DNA of 64,000 nt from Nageia nagi (GCA_050084985.1 JBITNC010000001.1:103168001-103232000); one strand, 5' to 3'. Shown: positions 11,966 to 24,375, counted from the stretch's first letter. Made by a program: numbers and translations. Notes: generated from the sequence alone by a model not told the origin.

Positions 11966-13189
11966 TTGTATAAGGGTTAAACACATTGTATACCTATGGA
12001 TCCAAACCCTTTTAGTCATTCCAACCTAATCAATGATCTTAATCCTTTTTCTATGCCTAGTTTGTTACATATCACCATCCTTTTGAACAATAGTCCTAAT
12101 CAAGCATCATCATCTATTTTAAAAGGTCCTCAACCTTTGAATACTCATCAAGATCAATCACTTGATTCAACACCTTCATCATCATCAATTCAATTGGATG
12201 TATTTCATCCTATGCATCTTAATGGTAAGTCAACCATACAATCTTCAACACATTAATCAGGTTCTAAGACTCAAATTTAGAATCCTAAATCCAAGCCCAC
12301 TCAACCTCAATCCTATAATCAAGTTCCACATCCTAATGACCTTTATTCTTCATCATGTATGACATATGAGCCTTCCCAAGAGGAAAAGTATCACACTTCT
12401 CCTCATGTTTATTAGGTCATGCAGGATGAGGATGATGATGATAATGATTCTAATAGTTATCTTATCTTGGTACAATATTCTAGTCTTGGTTTTGGGGAAT
12501 ATCGGATCGAGGATGTATCTTGTAGCATCCAATCAGTTAGGGAATTTGGTCAACCTTAGGATACTTCCACCACTATTAGGTCTATGGTTCCTTTAGTTCA
12601 AATTCCTAATAAATCCTTTTTCATATAGGTCAATTTTGATTCTCCATTCAATGTTCCTTTTAACTATCCTTTTAAAGAGAATGGTTTTGTTAAGATTGAG
12701 TACTTATCTTGTCCTAACTTTTTTTGCCAATATTTTTTAAATTGTAAATGGCAAGGTTATGGATTAAGAAAGTATGAACAAGGTATGGTATATACTTTTC
12801 AAATAATTCATGAAAAATGGGGCCTTAGTTTAAAGGGTTAAAAGTATTAAAATATTGAAGATTAGTTTGCTAATCTTGATGTTCATGATTCATCTTTTGA
12901 TGTTGATGATATTGGTCTTTATTTTTACACTTTTACTCATGCTTCATCTAATTTTTCTATCCCTTTGGACTTATTTATTTACCCTTCATAGTCTAACATG
13001 ATTTCCTTTATCAACAAAATTTATATCCATGAGGTATAACCCTTTTATCATCCCCTTGATGGTGATTATTATATTGTTATTGGTACTAAATACAAAGATT
13101 TCTCCTTGCCACCATTAGGGTTCTTTTCATAAAGAAATTTTTTCCTTCCCATTCACTTATCCTTAGGTGAGGCATCTTCATCCAATCTT

Positions 13190-14060
13190 GTGTCTCACAT
13201 ATCCTATCATAGTGAATATGATTACTCATATCTTCCTATCTTGAAGAAACTTGAAGAGGAGTACCACATGCATAATGAGGGCCTAGTAGAATTCAACCTT
13301 AGTGATGATACTAGAAATCCTAAGATTATCTATGTTGATGATGTTTTAACTAAGTATGAGCATGATCTAGCAAGATCCATTTTGATCAAGTTTCATAAAC
13401 TCTTTACCTTTAGTTATGATGATATATCAGGTTTAGATCTTAATCTTCTCATGCATAACATCATAACTTATCCTAAAGCCAATCCTATAAAGAAAAAGCT
13501 TAGGAAAGATAATACAATCCAATCTCTCTTGATCAAGTATGAGCTTCAAAAGATCTTAAAGTTTAATTTAATTGAACCAATTGATTACCCCAAGTGGGTT
13601 TCTAACATGGTTTTTGTCAACAAGTCTAATGGTTGGATTTGTATTTGCACAAAATTTTGTGATCTTAACAAGGCATGTCCTAAAGATGAATTCCCTCTAC
13701 CCAATATTGATATCTTGGTCGATAATACAATAGGGTACAAGGTGTTTTCACTTATGAATTATTTTTCTAGCTAAAATCAAATTTTGGTCAATCTTATGGA
13801 TCAACATAAGACAACTTTGATGACCCCTTGGGGGAAGTATTATTATAGGGTAATACATTTTGGTATTAAGATACTAGTGCAACCTATCAAAATTCCATGA
13901 CCTATATCTTCTATAACATAATTCACAATATAATGGATAACCATGTTCATGATATTTTAGCTAAGTATAAGACACATGAGAAATATTGGGAGGTTCTCCA
14001 TAAGGTATTCTATAATCTTTCTCAAGTATAACATTACGTTGAATCCTAAAAAGTGTATCT
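13190..14060 (+). pseudogene. pol: T1 reverse transcriptase
   Basis: The open frame 13190-13774 includes the RT N-terminal extension (KYEHDLARSILIKFHKLFTF, then DDISGLDLNLLMHNI) and fingers/palm motifs IEPIDYPKWVSNMVFVNKSN, DLNKACPKDEFPLPNIDILV and GYKVFSLMNYFS. After a stop it continues with NQILVNLMDQHKTTLMTPWG and KYYYRVIHFG. The catalytic YVDD box is changed to HVHD at about 13941-13952, so one of the paired catalytic aspartates is lost. PKDEFPLPNID is strongly Tat-like. The next domain follows within 20 bases. Confidence 0.85.
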
Positions 14061-14071
14061 TTGGTGTCTAG

Positions 14072-14608
14072 TTGGGTAAGCTCTTAGGTTTCATCATGTA
14101 CAAGCATGGAATTGTGATCAATACTAAAAACTTAAAATCCATTATGGATATGTCTCCACCTCATAATATCAAAACCTTGAGAATTATTCAAGGTAGTATC
14201 CATGACATTCATCGATTCATAGCTCAAATTTTGAAAAAGTGTCAACCTTTCAATGAGATATTGAAGAAGGGTGTTGTATTCGAGTGGAATGAGAAGTGCC
14301 AACAAGATTTTGATGATATCAAGAGGTATCTCACCACTCATCCCATCTTGATTACTCCTAGGAATGGTATCCTTTGCCATCCCTATCTTTTAGTGACTAA
14401 GTTTTTCTTAGGCATCATGCTTGCCCAAAAGAATGATCAAGTTAAAGAGCAAGCTATTTATTACCTTAGTCATACTCTCAGTGAATATAATATTAGATAC
14501 ATATATATGGAACAACTTTCCCTTACCATCATCTTTGTAGAAAATAAATTATGTCATTACATACTTAATCATACAACATATGTAATTTCTAATGTTAATC
14601 CCATCTAG
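14072..14608 (+). pseudogene. pol: T1 RNase H (classical) and RT thumb/connection
   Basis: Continues the RT: GKLLGFIMYKHGIVI, then LKSIMDMSPPHNIKTLRIIQ, and the connection pattern FEWNEKCQQDFDDIKRYLTT followed by HPILITPRNG. The RNase H part reads YLLVTKFFLGIMLAQKNDQ, KEQAIYYLSHTLSEYNIRY, and EQLSLTIIFVENKLCHYIL. The expected first catalytic Asp of the RNase H fold (usually Y-D/S-AS) is not visible. A stop ends the segment at about 14608; the RNase H C-terminal end is traceable to about 14700 in broken form. Confidence 0.75.
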
Positions 14609-14823
14609 TATATGATGAGAAATAATTATCATAATTATTTAACATCTAAGTGGCTCATGTTTTTGTTGAAGTTTGACCTTGAGTTCATTAGTTAGAAATC
14701 CATTAAGGGTTAGGTCATAGTGGGTGAGTTTGTTGAAGTACACTTGCAAGAAAATTATCCTTTATATATCAATCTTCTTGATGAAGATATATTTATGGTT
14801 GTTGAAGAGGAAGAGTTGATGGA

Positions 14824-15201
14824 TTGAAGTATGATCAAGGGGAAGGTTTGAGAGTTTCCTTCTTCATGGCTCAAGGTGTTCCTCTCACTTATTCTTTCAA
14901 GTTGGCCTTTCCTTGCACCAATAATAATGTTGAGTATGAAGCCTTGATATTAGGTCTTAGGATCATCATCATGTTCAAGTTTGAGAGACTCATTATCTAT
15001 GATGATTCTCTTTTGATCGTTAAAAAAATCCTTGGAGTTTATCAATTTCATATTGAGCTCCTCAATTCTTACAGGGAGGAGGTCATCAATATCCTCAAAT
15101 GGTTTAAATACTATAAGATCAAATTCACCCTTAGATTATTTAATAAGTTTATATATACCATGGCTTTTATAGGATCACTTATTCCACCCAATCCTCATTG
15201 A
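14824..15201 (+). pseudogene. pol: T1 second RNase H domain (archaeal type, Tat hallmark)
   Basis: The frame 14824-15201 reads EGLRVSFFMAQGVPLTYSFK, then LAFPCTNNNVEYEALILGLR with the conserved TNN-EYEAL motif, then MFKFERLIIYDDSLLIVKKI with a D-SLL motif, and a helix QFHIELLNSYREEVINILK. This is the plant RNase HI-like second domain located after the classical RNase H in Tat-lineage elements. The conserved N-E-AL-GL helix and the D of DDSLL are kept. The N-terminal strand that carries the first catalytic Asp (FDGA in relatives) lies upstream near 14760-14820 and is degraded. Position between RNase H and integrase supports the call. Confidence 0.8.
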
Positions 15202-15439
15202 TGAATCCAAGATGCAAAAATTGTGACCATTAAGGAGTCATCTTTCAAATTACCTTTTCCTTCCCATCTCATTGAAGCTAGTGTTGGTGATATTTCTATC
15301 GAGTCTCAATACTTGTGGTACAAGAAGCTTCATGAGTACCTCAAGTGAAATTTCTTTCCTATTAACATGTACTCTAATGAGAAGTGAACCTTTAATCATA
15401 GGGCCACTTGGTACATGCCTTTAGGGTAGGCCCTCTACA

Positions 15440-16500
15440 AGTGATCTTTCGATAGAGTCCTTCAATTTCTCAATCATTGTAACTAACAAATAACCATATC
15501 ATATTATCATGATAGCATTTATCATGGACACTTTGATGGTACTACTATCACTAAATGTATCCTATGGATGGGTTATTAATGATATACCATGGAACATGAT
15601 TGTAATGAATATGTCAAGAAGTGGTGCATCAAGTATCAACAACATTCTCATCTTCAGCATATCCTATCTTAGCCTCTTCATCCTATCCAGTCCATGTTGC
15701 CTTTCACCTAGTGGGGTTTCAATCTTATCATTTAATTTGTTCCTCCTTCCTTTGGAGGTCATAAGTTCATTATAACTACCACTGAGTACCTTACCAAGTG
15801 GGTTGAGGTGATACCTTTAGTCTATACTATGGGTCCAAAGATCACATCTTTTATAAAGGCTCATATCATATGTTGATTTGGTAATCCTACTAGGATCATT
15901 ATAGATAATGGTACAAATTTCAAGAACCAACATGTGAGGAGAAAGTGCAATCAATATCATATTAAATAATCATTCTCCATACCTTATTACCCATAAGGTA
16001 ATGATCAAGATGAAGCAACTAATAGGATAATTATCATGATTCTCATAAAGATTGTTAATGACAATCATCATAATTGGTACAAGTATCTCTAGTATGCTTT
16101 GTGGGCATATTGTACTAGTGTTTAGATGCCCATAGGTGCTACCCTTTTCTCCCTCATTTATGGTGTAGAGGGAATCATGCTTCTTGAGATTGAGATCCTT
16201 TCCTTGTGTGTGTTTCTCAAGGACCTTATCCTAAATGAAGAGACTTGTTAGGCTTGACTAGATCAACTCATTTGTTTGAAGATATATGTATCAATGCAAT
16301 TAAGAATCATAAGGTTTATAAAGATCATCTAAAATTAACATTCAATAAGAAAGTAATGCCTCATGAGTTCCAAGTTGGTGACCTTTCTCTAAAAAAGAAT
16401 CAACAACAATCCCATCTTGAGTATCCTCTTAGGGATAAGTTTTTCCTTAATTGGATAGGCTCCTACATTGTCAAATAAAATATTGCTTCAAGTATGTACC
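15440..16500 (+). pseudogene. pol: T1 integrase
   Basis: Several frames with stops show an HHCC zinc-binding region near 15500-15640 (YHDSIYHGHFDG, CNEYVKKWCIKYQQ), then the catalytic core with TEYLTKWVEVIPL near 15780-15820, and the second-Asp motif IIIDNGTNF near 15898-15925. The region expected to hold the Glu reads GNDQDEATNRII near 16000. The C-terminal part includes GATLFSLIYGVEGIML near 16135-16185 and HEFQVGDLSLKKNQQQSHLE at about 16360. The first core Asp is not clearly visible. This is the last pol domain; pol similarity ends near 16500. Confidence 0.75.
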
Positions 16501-19280
16501 ATCTCATGGATTTAGAAGGATAAGAATATCTTGAGCCTATAAATAGCATCCATATTCATCCTTTCTATTCTTGATCTCCTTAGTTTCATCTTGTGTGTCA
16601 ATCTTATCATCTCTTTTTTTTGTGTTTGTTTGTTCATGTCATTATGATCATTATCATCATTGCATCCATGCTAAGTTGAGGGATGATGCCTTATATGTAG
16701 GTATTTATTCATGACACATGTATTTTATCAATTTTTATCATTCCTTAATTTGTTTTATTTTTTAATCATCTCATTAGGAGGTGATCCTTTTACAATCATG
16801 CACTCATGTACACTATGGGGTAGGACAATGATCACTCATCTTCAAGCCATCATTATTCATGTAGCTCTTAGTTTATGCATTTATCATCATGACTTCCTCA
16901 CTTGAATTGATAATATTGTTTGGTATCACTCTTGGTCCTTCCCTATCATTTACCACTAGATATTATATCTCAAATCCCTAATTGAGCAAGCATAGTCCTA
17001 AACATGCATGGAAGTAGATCCCTTATGTACCTAGATGAGCTAAAAAAACTTCTCTATTTCTTTTATTTTATTTCATCATTGTAGGTCCATTTGTGTCTCT
17101 TTTCATCTAGTCCTATCTATGATTCCTAATGAGGACATAACCACTTGGGTCATAGCCACCTCAGGTTGCTTTATATTATTCCCTCATGTTTGATCATAGG
17201 TTGTGACTCTCATGGTTTTAAAGGGATATCCTTACATTAGAAGTGACTTGATGACTATCATGGTTTTAGTAATTTTTTTCCTTTTTGTTGCATATGTTTT
17301 GATGTTCCATCATTTCCATTTTTTTGTTATGGTGTTATGACATTATAGTTATCATAAGTTCATAATTTTTTCCTTATTTTAACCATTTTATTCATTTTGA
17401 TCATTTTATCACTTTCCCAGGTTAGCTACTTAGCCTTATGTGGTGCCTTAATAAGCATGCATATTTAATGGTCATTTTGTACCCATTTTTAAATATTTAT
17501 ATTTTATAATCTTTTTATGTAATTTTAATTCACCCTATCCAATTTTGCTTGTTTTTGATATTGTTTGTTATCATTTTTAATTTTAGGGATGAAGGTCCAA
17601 AAATTTGACCCTTGTAAAAATTTCCTTTTGATTTAATCTTTCTAACTTATCAAATGATGTACCTTTTGTATTCCATATTTTCTAGATTTTCATATATATA
17701 TAAACATTCATCAAGTCAAATTTCATGTTTCTAGCCTATCATTTGATGCTTTTTTGAAAGCCAAATCAAGGGCTACTTGGAACAACACCCTTTTAGTAAC
17801 CACTGAAGGATGTTACAAAATGGTGAGTTGTCTCTATTTTGGGCTTCATATATTGATCAAATGGATTCCAATTTTTGATATATTTGATCTTGTGCTTAGA
17901 ATTATCAAAATAGGACTAGTGCATCAAACATGTTTACTCCATCGGTATGGTGGTTGCTTTCTATACCATGCTAAAGTTCCCTATTTTTCATTTTTGACTT
18001 GTCATTTTTTTTGTAAGTCTTGTTTTGGGCTAGCTTGTAATGTTGTTTTCACATTTATTTTAGTTTTTATTCTTCATTATTATTATGGATCATGTTTTAT
18101 CATGCAATTTTTTTCTTTTATCATGTTTGCTCATGGCATTATGTGTGCATGTGTGTTTCCACTACAATGTCATTTTCTTCTTGTTATTTTCTCAATTTGT
18201 GAATCATATTTTACACCTCATTTCTTTTTTATGGTGTTCAAATTTTGAATATGGATTTATCATTGTGTCTATCATTTAATGTTACCATTTACTTGTTATC
18301 TCATGATCAATATTGCTATTATATTTATTTGTTCATTATCACATGATTAGTTGTTGTTATCATATTTTGATCTTCTATCTTGTGTTTGTTAATTTTTACT
18401 ATTTCTTTGTGTTTTGTTTGTTTGCACTTATTGTTAATTTGTTACTTAATGTTCCATAAATGTTAGTTTTATCCATTTTATCCTTTTGTTCTTATTTTAT
18501 CATCTCATGTTTTATCAGTATGAATTGTATCTTCATTTTATCTTGTTATATGTGCATATGTGTCTTGTATGCCTTGTTTCTGAATATACTTTTTATATTA
18601 GGGTTAATTTTCCCATTACTTTATCATTATTCTTATTTATTTATATTTTTTTTATCATGATTTTATTATCAATATTCTTAGTTAGTCTTATGGTAGATAT
18701 TTTTTTATTATGCTTTTTTATCACCATCTTGTTATTTATTTTGTTTAATTATTTACCATTATTATTTTTACTTGTACATTTATTTTATCTTGCTATGTGT
18801 GTATTTGTTATGCGATTGTTATCATGTTCTCAAATACATTTTTTCCTTATTAATCCACTTTTCTATGCATGGTGTGATTATTATTGTGTTCATACTATAT
18901 GTACATATATTTGTTATCCATACATGCATTGTCATCATTAATTTGTATCATCAAAGTAAACTATGCATACATGTAAAAATCATCATCATATGGTATATTT
19001 ATCATCATCATATTTGCATATCAATGTACCATCATAGCATAATCATAAAATATGCATATACATATATCAACATAATGTCATCATCCATAATGTGTACATA
19101 CACATGCATATCACAAAACCAACCTAGCATAAAAAGTTCATAACAATCCATAACATACACATGATTAAAATGTCAATAAATGTGTATAAATTTCCATAAT
19201 AAATAAGGCATCCTAGAGTACAAAAAATAGTACATTCATAAGTCAAAAATGATTGTACATAGGTTGACACTCATAGGTAC
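16500..19280 (+). other. T1 3' noncoding region, strongly T-rich
   Basis: Starts with a possible polypurine-like AAGTTGAGGGATGATG at about 16673-16688 after the end of pol. From about 17280 to 18950 the plus strand is very T-rich, with many repeats of TTTATCAT and TTATTTAT words. From 18940 to 19120 it turns to CATCATCATATG-like short repeats. ORFs here encode hydrophobic runs of F, L, I and Y as expected from T-rich composition, so I do not treat them as genes. Tat elements often have long noncoding 3' regions. Confidence 0.55.
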
Positions 19281-19289
19281 ATATCAGCT

Positions 19290-21170
19290 TCACATCTTCT
19301 ATCCATCCTCTCTACCTATGGGGTATTTTGACCCTCTCCACCTTATCCCTTTCTAGAGGGAATCCATGTCTCCTCCTCTCCCTCCATACCTACCCCTGAT
19401 TGGCCCCCTTATGTCATTTCCTATTTGTTGAGGTGGTTGTAGTGTCCTAAATATGCTCATCGTAGATGAGACCATCTGCCTAGGTTCCTATGTAACCATC
19501 CTTATAGACCTACTATTGCTAGCCATGTGGATCCCATGTGTGCCACTCCTTTGATATATGCTTGTGTGAGTCCTCATCCTACTCCTATAGGGTACTTTCC
19601 CTTTATATGGGGGATTGATTCCAAGGATGCTTATGGATAACAAGTAATTCTAAAAGGCTAATTCCATGTCTACATCTCGCTACCAACTATCCATAACCAT
19701 GATATACAGCACATGTTATACCATCCCATCTCCCTTTATTTATGTCCCAATCGAAACCATATAAACTCTTATCATAGCTTCTAGGGAATCCCTCTCTCTC
19801 TATAATGTGACCATCAACATTGTAATCCACTATACCTCTTATTGTGCAACTTATAACAACCCCTAAAAGCTATTTCTGATCTATGCTATCATGTCCCTCT
19901 CCTAGGTGATGCTATCTCTCTTAACCTATAGGGCATCTCACTCTACAATCATAGTATCTTGATCTTGATGAGTAGTATCTCTCTCGTAGAAGGTTATGTC
20001 CCTCTCTTGCACTAGACATAGGCCTATGCTTATTGTTTAAGCTATCCTATTAGCTATGACTACTACTTGCCTATTATTGTAGTTTCCCTATCAGCTTGTA
20101 ATGACTATCTACTCTCATTATGGAGCCCACCATGCATCATATACTACTATTGTATCAATATCATTGATGTTAGGAGTCACTATTATCTCATTGGGTGCAT
20201 ATTCTAGTAGTGTATATCTAATCCTCTGGAGTAACATCCCTTATACACACACTCTCTAGTATAGCTTAGGCTTTGTAGGTATATCTTACAAAATCCTAAA
20301 CTACCACATCACCCTATCATATTGAAAGAACTTGATATCTCTGACTCTTTTCTTGAGAACATTGTAGGATCTCCTACCATGTCCTAATTACTCTACCTCC
20401 TCTTCCCATTTAATTTTCCTCCTCCAAGGCATCTAGATAATATCCTTGGACTGCAAGTTGGCCCACATGTTCCTATGCCAAGCATACATACCCTTGTAGG
20501 GACTTATATAAAGACCCTCATGCACCCTTTCCCACCTCCTCACATATGGTAGCTCTCATCCTACCATAGGAACCTCAAGATCAACCATATCATTAGTGTC
20601 GATTTTGTAAGGTAGGTTATGGGGCTATGTCACTAGTACATGCTCCCATACCTAGATCTATATCAATAATGATGTGAAGAGTTCCACTTTTCTCCTCTAT
20701 TAATCAATCAACTATTGATATGTCTATCATAGTATGGTTGGAACCCATGAATAAATGGTCCCCTCATATATGATATCTCTAATAACATATACAAATTTCT
20801 AAGGGAACATGTTCCCATTGGTATCTGGTAGTAGAAATGTGTTGGTTAGAATCATGATCATCTCCACTTAAAGGCTCAACATCCATTATCATACAGGGTA
20901 GCATAGTCAATTACCCTATGACCAATATTGATGGCCTTCTAGCCTATCCCAAACATCCACTACATCTCCCTGTGCTTAGTGGGGGCCTCCATGATAGTCT
21001 CACCCTTAAGGGACACCTATAGTATTTGATAAATATCCTCTAAATTGATCATCATTCCCATATCAAAAAATGTAAGGTGTTGCACTTAGAATCCCAATGC
21101 TCTACTAGGGTCTAAATGTATGTCTAATTGATCATTACCTAATGTAATCATACAACCCCACCAAACTTGA
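19290..21170 (-). pseudogene. Antisense plant-mobile-domain (PMD) ORF with coiled coil, within T1
   Basis: Minus-strand reading from about 21170 shows FFDMGMMINLEDIYQIL, matching the T-TLEDVA-LLGL start of the plant mobile domain (aminotransferase-like PMD). It continues through LLPDTNGNMFP, FVYVIRDIIYEGTIYSWVPT, EVELFTSLL, VWEHVLVT, LPYKIDTNDMVDLEVPMVG, then WERVHEGLYISPYKGMYAWH, and RRSYNVLKKRVRDIKFFQYD ending in DRVMW-F-IL-DIP. Downstream repeated ERD motifs (VQERDITFYERDTTHQDQD, VKRDSIT-ERDMI) suggest a coiled coil, then an RG-rich tail (GPIRGRYGGRGGDMDSL). Stops interrupt it. Extra antisense ORFs after pol are known in Tat elements, and PMD proteins also occur in transposons and host genes. 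Function is unproven. Confidence 0.75.
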
Positions 21171-22223
21171 TAACCTCTACCCAAATCCATTCATCCTCAT
21201 CTAAAGTTTCTTGCACAATGGTAAAGTTTAGTCTAAATTTGTGCTAAGTTTTTTCTTGGTACAAGTTCAAATAGTGTCATTAGAAAAATAATCAAAGTTA
21301 GTGGGTGATTCTATTTTGCAATGTCAATCCTCTTTATCCTAAGTTAGCATTCATCTTGTGTATTACCTATCTTATATTTTTATATTCTTGGTTTATTTTT
21401 TAAGTGTTGTTATGTCTTATGATCATATTTTGATCAAATTTCATATTTTATTTATTCAATCTAGCTTAAGTTTTCATATATATATTTAACAAGTTTTTTG
21501 TAGGCTAGTTAGGGTTTGCTAATCAATTACATGTAGATCAGTTAGCTTACTAGTTGGATGATTGACTAGTCGATTGATTGATACTAGGTCAGCCTAGCTA
21601 GGGTATAACCTATGGGGTATGAGGTACCCATTGGTTTGATAATTGAGATTGGTTTATACCCCATCGATTAGAAGAACTGAATGGAAACCTATTCATACAT
21701 TGCCTTCCATGATGGAAAACATGAAACAATGCACTAAAAATGAAATTTTTTGAAGTTTTACTTCTCTAAAAATGTTTTGAATTTCATTACCTACATTTTG
21801 ACAATAATTTAACTAAGTTTCATATGCTAAACCTAGGTTTTAGTGATGCCTTAGGGTTTGATATTATCTTATATTTTTATCAATTTTAAGTAATTTTAAT
21901 TGTTAAAAATGTAAATAAAATTCATTTTCCCTATATTATCATTAGTGATCTAATTACCTACTCTTCTAGAATTGAAAATAATGGAATTTTAGGCAAATTA
22001 TCCACTTATGTGAGTGCTTGTCTCCTCCATGTAGTGGACCCTCCCTACCAGTTGTTATTACTACCATCTCATCCAATTCTGTATCATAATAAACTATGGT
22101 CTCTCTCAATCTCAGAAATTAAAGTGTCCCTCTTAGTTAGAGGTCAAGTAGAAAGAAAATAAGTATGCAAAATGATAAAAATGAACTATCTTTTTTGTTT
22201 TAAACCATCATAGGTCATACCAT
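21171..22223. other. T1 noncoding region before the copia insertion
   Basis: No ORF above noise. A patch at about 21530-21680 is rich in CTAG and GATTGATTG words (see the recurring-word finding). The sequence just before the copia insertion does not give a clear target duplication with the DNA after 27258. Confidence 0.4.
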
Positions 22224-22639
22224 TATCAAAATTTATAATGTAATATTATGTAATATTTCTCTTTAATGTAAATTCAATTAATGCTTAAAGTATCTTTAGA
22301 TACCTTAAAGCATTAAGGGAATAAATATAGAAATAACTTTAACCTTACCCTGAGGTTAAAGGGTGGATCTCTTCTTATAAATAGAGAGGTACCCTTCCTC
22401 TCATTGTAATGAAAATAATTGTAAAGCAAGATTTGCTCTAGGGTTAGGGTTTGGAGAGAGAGGAGAGATTTTGAAAGAGAGGCACTTGAGAATAAGAAGA
22501 TTTTATTTAGTAGATGTACTCCCAAGGAAGGATGAACCATTTTATATCTTGTGTTATTGTGCTATTATGTTAGTGTTGTAAGTGCCTTCTTGAGATCTTG
22601 GTAAACTAGAGATTGATTCGAAAAGGGTTAATTTCATCA
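22224..22639 (+). repeat. Copia A 5' LTR
   Basis: Aligns with 26816-27258. Shared landmarks are TTAGATACC, AAAGCATTAAGGGAATA, TTATAAATA with GAGGTACCC, and ATGAAAATAATTGTAAAG. It starts TATC (TATT in the other copy), probably from an original TGTT, and ends in TTTCATCA. TATAAATA near 22376 is the likely TATA box. Confidence 0.8.
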
Positions 22640-22640
22640 A

Positions 22641-22654
22641 CTTGTATCAAAGCC
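22641..22654 (+). promoter_or_regulatory. Copia A primer-binding site (initiator Met tRNA type)
   Basis: CTTGTATCAAAGCC follows the LTR end directly and differs at two or three positions from the usual TTGGTATCAGAGCC complement of initiator tRNA-Met. Confidence 0.75.
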
Positions 22655-23167
22655 ATTCTTGGAGGCTCCTCTTCAACATCCTTGAAGGTCCTTCCTCTTC
22701 TTTCTTTATCTAATTTATCAAGATAAAAGGGCTTGAAGGTATAATCTTCCTCCTCCCTTGTGCATTGTCAAATTTTTTCTTTATTGCTAACCATTTTGGT
22801 TCTTTGATTGTAAAGTTTTATTTAGCAAAATTTGTTCAAAGTAGATATTTTTACTATATTTTTTGGCTATACTAACATGTTAGTTCATTCTTATGCTATT
22901 GCTATGCATTATTTTGTTAGTTGCAATTTTTAAGTAAGATTGCTTAATGTGTAGGAATAATATGTTAATTGCAAGTTTTGAGTAAATTTGCTTAAATATA
23001 GCAATAATGAGTTATTCTAGCTTAAATTTGCATGTTCCTACTTAGTGTATAAATGGTTAAAAGTTTTGCAAATTTGTTTTTAAACTACATTGCTAGTATT
23101 GCAAAAAATAATTACAATACTAATATGTTTGTAAAAATACAATTGCATGCAAATTACATGCATGTCA

Positions 23168-23170
<3 letters not shown>

Positions 23171-23217
<47 letters not shown>

Positions 23218-23233
23218 ATATATAATATATATA
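23171..23233. repeat. (AT)n microsatellite
   Basis: About 60 bases of nearly pure AT dinucleotide, with TTA interruptions near 23207 and 23224. Confidence 0.95.
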
Positions 23234-23334
23234 CTATTTTTTTAAAACAATACAAATTTTTAAAATTAATTTTTTTAATTTTTAAAAAATATTCGTTTTA
23301 TGTTTTTTTTTTTAAATTATTAAAAAAAATATGC

Positions 23335-23600
23335 AACCCAAGGGTGCATGTCAGCTAAGAGGGGTACATAACCCAAAGGGCACAACATAGCTTAAGGGGT
23401 GCACCACCCCTAAAGGTGATCGATGCCCCAAGGGTGCACATCATCCCTGTAGGGGGTTGACACATCAAGGGCATGCACCACCCCCTAAAGGGGACTTTTG
23501 CCTTAAGGGAACACACCATCTGATGACTACCTTTATTGTGCCAAGCCAGGTTGGCCACCACTTGCACCTCTCTCCAACTTATTGATTCCTCATAGCCTCT
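23335..23600. repeat. GC-rich degenerate tandem-like patch in the copia A leader
   Basis: Short units built on CAAGGGTGCAC, AAGGGGTGCACCACCCC and AAAGGGGAC repeat imperfectly every 30-50 bases in an otherwise AT-rich leader. A similar CC/GG-rich patch lies at about 61675-61800 at a comparable distance from the primer-binding site in copia E. Confidence 0.7.
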
Positions 23601-24375
23601 GAACCCCTTTCTTCCAATAGGTGTAATTTTTTGTAGATTGCCTCCTTTGTGTTTTTTTTGTAAGGGAGGAGGTTCTAGAATTTATAGTTTTACATATTTT
23701 TGGCATTTTAATAAAACTATAAAAATATAAATATTTAAAAGGGCATCATTTTTAAGATGAAATTTTTTTTGGTCTCTTTTAAATACTATAAACTCCTTTT
23801 TAAGGAATCTTTTTTTTTTTAAGGGGCATCTTATTAAAAGGGGGAATTTTTCAAGAGAAGTTTTTTTTAATCCTTTTTAAATAGAAAGGTGTGGACTTCA
23901 TTTTTTTTAAAGTATTAGTTAAACTTAAGACCTTCAATCTTTTTTTTTAAGGTTAAATTATTATGGGTAATTTTTTAACATTAATATTTACTAAATTATC
24001 CTTAAGTGCAAATTATAATAAGGGACTTTAATAATGATTTATTTAAGATCAAAAACTAGAAAAGGGGGCTTATTTACTTAAATTTTAAGTACATGGTTTA
24101 ATATTTTTTGTTTTAATGTATGATTATTATTATTCACACATGTGGATGGATAATTTTTTAATTCATAATTATTTCTAAGTGGATAAAATTTTTAAATGCA
24201 TGGCTTCATATTTTTTGATAAAATTGCAAATAAGGTATTATTTTAAGTCTAATTTTTAAGTAACAAGGGGGAGAATTCCTCAATTTTTTGATAATGAACC
24301 TTTGTATAGATATCCATTAGGGGTTGTAACAAAACCCATTGGAATTTTAGGCTCAATTGTTGTTACTTAAAATTA

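Larger units (their letters stand above)
22655..24370 (+). other. Copia A leader, noncoding
   Basis: About 1.7 kb with no gag. It opens with a stretch similar to 60973-61110 in copia E (CTTCAACATCCTTGAAGGT). It then holds an (AT)n microsatellite and a GC-rich patch (23335-23600), with A/T homopolymer runs around them and to 24290. The final 70 bases match copia E at 62235-62320. Confidence 0.65.

Noticed and set aside
18085-19143. Several ORFs with long hydrophobic runs that look like membrane proteins
   Set aside because: The DNA is extremely T-rich, so F/L/I/Y-rich frames arise by composition; there are three overlapping frames and no family motif.
22197-22223. Similarity of AACCATCATA-GTCATACCAT before copia A to CTAACCATCATACCAATTATC at 27329
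   Set aside because: Too short, and displaced about 70 bases from the element end, to be a target duplication.
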